Assembly: GCA_017397895.1 (NCBI GenBank)
Contig: JAFQHP010000019.1
Location: 34,373 to 98,372, forward strand
Source: Clostridia bacterium
GTDB taxonomy: Bacteria > Bacillota > Clostridia > Christensenellales > Aristaeellaceae
DNA length: 64,000 nt
Reading direction: 5' to 3'
Part shown: positions 61,583 to 64,000 of the stretch, piece by piece
Layout of the letters: every line of letters begins with the position of its first letter
Numbering within the stretch: position 1 is the stretch's first letter
The notes under the pieces: generated by a model
Seen by the model: the letters and a program-made list of their open reading frames with translations, nothing else
The model's database searches: none
What the model was told of the DNA's origin: nothing
Translations under genes and position numbers: made by a program

Positions 61583-63196
61583 ATGAAAACACTGTTCTAT
61601 AACGGCCAGATATACTGCGGTGAAAACAATATCCGGCAGGCGTTCCTGGTGGAAGAGGGGCGCATTTTGCAGGTGGGGGAGGACGAAGCGCTGCTTTCCC
61701 TTTCCTGTGACCGGCAGGTGAACCTGCAGGGGGCCTTTGTTTGCCCCGGGTTCAATGATTCCCACATGCACCTGTTGAACCTGGGCAACACCATGGCCAT
61801 GTGCCATCTGGCGGAGGCAGGAAGCCTTGCCGATTTACAGCAGCGTCTTTCTTCTTTCCTGGAGCAGAAAAACCAGCAGCCCGGGCAATGGCTGCTGGGC
61901 CGGGGCTGGAACCAGGATCATTTTTCCCCCGCCTCCGGCATGCCCACCCGGGATGACCTGGACAAGGTGAGCCGGCTGCATCCCATCTGCATTGTGCGCT
62001 GCTGCGGCCATGCCCTGTGCGTGAACAGCCGGGCGCTGGAGTTGCTTGGCATTGGGGAACACACCCCTTGCCCGCCCGGCGGCACCATCGGGAAAGACGA
62101 AAACGGCCGGCTGAACGGTATTTTCCTGGACGGGGCCATGCCCCTGGTGCAGGGGAAGCTGCCTGCGCCCACTGTTTCCGATATGAAAAATATGCTGCTT
62201 GCCGCCATGGAAAGGCTGAGCAGCCTGGGCGTCACGTCCTGCCAGACGGACGACTTGCTGGCCTTTGAAAACGTGCCGTGGCAGAATGTATTGCAGGCCT
62301 ACCGGGAGCTGGAAGCGGAAGGGAAAATGACCGTCCGGGTGTATGAGCAGAGCCAGTTCACCGCACCGGAGGGGCTGCAGGCCTTTCTGGACGCAGGCTT
62401 CAACACCGGCGTCGGCAGCGAATTTTTCAGGATCGGCCCGCTGAAGCTGCTTGGGGACGGTTCCCTTGGCGCGCGGACGGCCTTCCTTCGGGACGGCTAT
62501 GCCGATGCGCCCGGCGAGCACGGCCTGGCCCTGTTCACCCAGGACGAGATGGACGCCATGATCGGCCTGGCCCGGAAAAACGGCATGCAGTGCGCCGTGC
62601 ACGTGATCGGCGACGGCATATTGGACCGGGTGCTGTCTGCCTATGAAAAGGCTTTCCGCCTTTATCCCGCAAAGGACCACCGCTGCGGCGTGATCCATGT
62701 GCAGCTGACCCGGCCGGATCAACTGGAAAAAATCAGCAAGATGGGCCTGCACGCCTATGTGCAGTCCGTTTTCCTGGATTACGACAGCCACATCGTGCTT
62801 GACCGGGCTGGGGAAGCCCTTTCCGCCACCAGCTATGCCTTCCGCACCCTGCAGCATGCCGCCACCCTTTCCAACGGCACCGATTGCCCTGTGGAAGATG
62901 CGAACCCCATGCGGGGTATCCAGTGTGCTGTGACCCGCCGGCCCCTGGATGCTTCCCTGCTTCCCTACCGCCCGGAAGAAAAAATGACCGTGGCTCAGGC
63001 CCTTTCCTCCTACACCGAGGGCGGCGCCTATGCCTCCTTCGAAGAAAACTTCAAGGGAAAAATCGCCCCCGGTATGGCGGCGGATTTTGTGGCTCTTTCC
63101 CACAACCCCTTCCTTGTGCCCCCTCACGCCCTTTCCTCCATTACCGTGAAGGCCACCTGGGTGAACGGAAAGAACGTATTCCGGGCGGCAGAGTAA
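61583..63196 (+). CDS. YtcJ-like metal-dependent amidohydrolase
   Basis: The 537-residue protein has the amidohydrolase metal motif FNDSHMHLLNLG, a carboxylate segment in the middle (LLGDGSLGART), the second His pair in CAVHVIGDG and IHVQLTRP, and the final aspartate in NGTDCPVED. It belongs to the YtcJ/TIM-barrel amidohydrolase group of unknown substrate; some hydrolyse formamides or N-acyl compounds. The start at ATG 61583 (AGGAAG upstream) is preferred over the longer frame to 61547. Repeat R6 follows directly after its TAA. Confidence 0.9.
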   Translation: MKTLFYNGQIYCGENNIRQAFLVEEGRILQVGEDEALLSLSCDRQVNLQGAFVCPGFNDSHMHLLNLGNTMAMCHLAEAGSLADLQQRLSSFLEQKNQQPGQWLLGRGWNQDHFSPASGMPTRDDLDKVSRLHPICIVRCCGHALCVNSRALELLGIGEHTPCPPGGTIGKDENGRLNGIFLDGAMPLVQGKLPAPTVSDMKNMLLAAMERLSSLGVTSCQTDDLLAFENVPWQNVLQAYRELEAEGKMTVRVYEQSQFTAPEGLQAFLDAGFNTGVGSEFFRIGPLKLLGDGSLGARTAFLRDGYADAPGEHGLALFTQDEMDAMIGLARKNGMQCAVHVIGDGILDRVLSAYEKAFRLYPAKDHRCGVIHVQLTRPDQLEKISKMGLHAYVQSVFLDYDSHIVLDRAGEALSATSYAFRTLQHAATLSNGTDCPVEDANPMRGIQCAVTRRPLDASLLPYRPEEKMTVAQALSSYTEGGAYASFEENFKGKIAPGMAADFVALSHNPFLVPPHALSSITVKATWVNGKNVFRAAE

Positions 63197-63202
63197 CGGG
63201 GC

Positions 63203-63873
63203 AGGGGCATCGCCTCTGCACCCACAAGGGCCATCGGCCCTTGACCCAGTGCGCGATATTGCATGATTTATCAAAAGAAGCTGTGTCCGCGCGCTGCTTG
63301 CAAAACGGTGAAGCAGGGGGCTACGCGCCCCCTGTACCCCTGCGGCAGGGCGATCCGCCCTGCACCCTTCCTGCGACAAAACAAAAGTTATCGAAAACAG
63401 TTGTCTCCGCACGGCGCATAAGAAAACTAAGCGGTTTCAGCCACGGGCACAATGAAAACATTGAAAAAAGTCGGCTGGGAAAGCAAGCTTTCCCACCGAC
63501 CTTTTTTCATGTTTTCCCCGGATGCTGGAGCATCCGGCAGGCGGTGTTCCACCGCCCAGCCCGTGGGCGTCAGTGCCGCAGCCAATTCGCAATGTAATTG
63601 TCTTTTCTCTCAAACGCGTCTGTGTGTGTACGGAAGTGCCACACTCCATTCGCTATGTTTCCATCTTCTTATACGCCCCAGCGGGAAACTGTTTGTTCGA
63701 CAAGTCAATTGCATCCGTTGCCGGGTCCAGGGGCAATGCCCCTGGTGGGGTGTGGGGTGAAACCCCGCGGTTCTCCAAGTAACAGCGGGAAATTGTTTGA
63801 AGATCAGTTCAACCACTTCCGCCACTGGGTCCAGGGATGGCATCCCTGGTCCGCAACTGGGTCAAGGGGCAAT
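63203..63873 (+). repeat. Large modular inverted repeat, copy R6, interrupted by an IS30 element
   Basis: This copy lies downstream of the amidohydrolase gene. On the left it has two or three terminal hairpins (GCAGGGGCATCGCCTCTGC, AAGGGCCATCGGCCCTT, and GCAGGGCGATCCGCCCTGC near 63345-63363) with a G-rich CAGGGGGC/GCCCCCTG hairpin. The core is 63441-63566. The right side has the AGCGGGAAACTG unit with a CCAGGGGC-AAT-GCCCCTGG hairpin near 63726-63744, then further right units. The last hairpin reads TCAAGGGGC-AAT and is cut after its left arm; its expected partner GCCCCTTG is replaced by the end of an IS30-family element. Confidence 0.82.
63441..63566 (+). repeat. Folded core of repeat R6 (inner stem type IV)
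   Basis: Arms CCACGGGC (63441-63448) and GCCCGTGG (63559-63566). The long hairpin has AAAACA/TGTTTT and GTCGG-TGGGAAAGC/GCTTTCCCA-CGAC; the others are GGATGC/GCATCC and GGCGGTG/CACCGCC. The inner stem is different from all other copies on both arms. Confidence 0.83.
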
Positions 63874-64000
63874 GGTAGATTGTCAATCAAGTGCAACACC
63901 AAAGAAGACTTCAAAAGGAGAGCGCCAGTCAAGCCGTTTGCGAGGTCTGAGATTAATAAGCGCAAGAACAGAAAAGAAATAATCAGGAGAAACGTTACGA
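63874..64000 (-). mobile_element. IS30-family insertion sequence, one end only
   Basis: From about 63874 the sequence changes from repeat to GTAGATTGTCAATCAAGTGC, which looks like the terminal inverted repeat of clostridial IS30 elements. The end of a transposase gene lies directly inside it. The rest is outside the window. Confidence 0.8.
63883..63999 (-). CDS. IS30 family transposase, C-terminal fragment (cut by window edge)
   Basis: Read on the minus strand this gives YFFSVLALINLRPRKRLDW and then RSPFEVFFGVALD before the TGA at 63883-63885. The block N.RPRKRL.W.(S/T)P.E.F is the typical end of the DDE integrase domain of IS30 transposases. Only about 38 residues are visible. The stop lies within the probable terminal inverted repeat, as often found in this family. 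It is too short for the usual open-frame cut-off but is well supported by the motif. Confidence 0.88.
   Translation of the reverse strand, partial: RNVSPDYFFSVLALINLRPRKRLDWRSPFEVFFGVALD

Overview
The window is a GC-rich piece of chromosome from an anaerobic, gut- or rumen-type member of the Firmicutes (class Clostridia). The evidence is a SigF/SigG/SigB-type sigma factor tail, a Spo0B-like kinase, pyruvate:ferredoxin oxidoreductase, a CotH protein, an iron-sulfur aldo/keto reductase, DUF1540 and DUF3842 proteins, QueT/QueH queuosine salvage and three cytoplasmic plant-fibre glycosidases (GH10, GH26, GH8). I cannot name the species; Christensenellales or Oscillospirales would fit.

Layout. 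1-3.85 kb: sigma factor end, sensor kinase, oligoendopeptidase F, HIT protein, rpsU. 4.4-7.8 kb (minus): M32 carboxypeptidase, HAD phosphatase, GH10 xylanase. 8-12.5 kb: leuS, small membrane or zinc proteins, rpsT. 12.5-15.3 kb (minus): a Tet(M)-like ribosomal GTPase with two small membrane proteins. 15.5-20.2 kb: a five-gene envelope operon led by a thioredoxin reductase-like enzyme that lacks the NADPH motifs and ending in CotH. 20.5-25.2 kb: an AT-rich leucine-rich repeat gene and nifJ. 26-29 kb: DUF1540 pair, queT, Fe-S aldo/keto reductase. 29.2-39.5 kb: arginine operon argC-argJ-argB-argD-argF-carA-carB. 39.5-44.9 kb: HAD phosphatase, DUF3842, ECF S component, then mnmG and a TIR-FtsK fusion on the minus strand. 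45-50.3 kb: a sugar oxidoreductase operon, an Mrp ATPase, a PhnB/VOC protein, GH26. 51.1-56.3 kb: phosphodiesterase, RNase PH/RdgB fusion and FRG protein; queH; birA and an Eis-like acetyltransferase. 56.9-63.2 kb: copper ATPase, GH8, EamA transporter, amidohydrolase. The right edge holds the end of an IS30-family element.

Most unusual content. (1) A protein joining an N-terminal TIR domain to an FtsK/SpoIIIE motor that has no membrane anchor and no gamma domain, directly downstream of mnmG. (2) CarB fused in frame to a diaminopimelate-epimerase domain whose first catalytic cysteine is alanine, next to a CarA in which all three glutaminase triad residues are replaced. (3) Six copies of a large modular inverted repeat of about 0.5-0.8 kb. 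Each has a core of about 127 bp that folds as a closed junction with three hairpins, whose stems differ between copies by compensatory changes. All six cores point the same way, most copies lie between convergent genes, and two supply the stop codon of a neighbour. (4) An IS30-family insertion in a hairpin of the sixth copy.

How the genes fit together. PFOR makes reduced ferredoxin, a plausible electron donor for the NADPH-motif-less reductase. The glycosidases without signal peptides suggest that imported xylo- and manno-oligosaccharides are cut inside the cell. The arginine operon runs from acetylglutamate to citrulline; argG, argH and argR are not in the window. No tRNA, rRNA or CRISPR array was seen.
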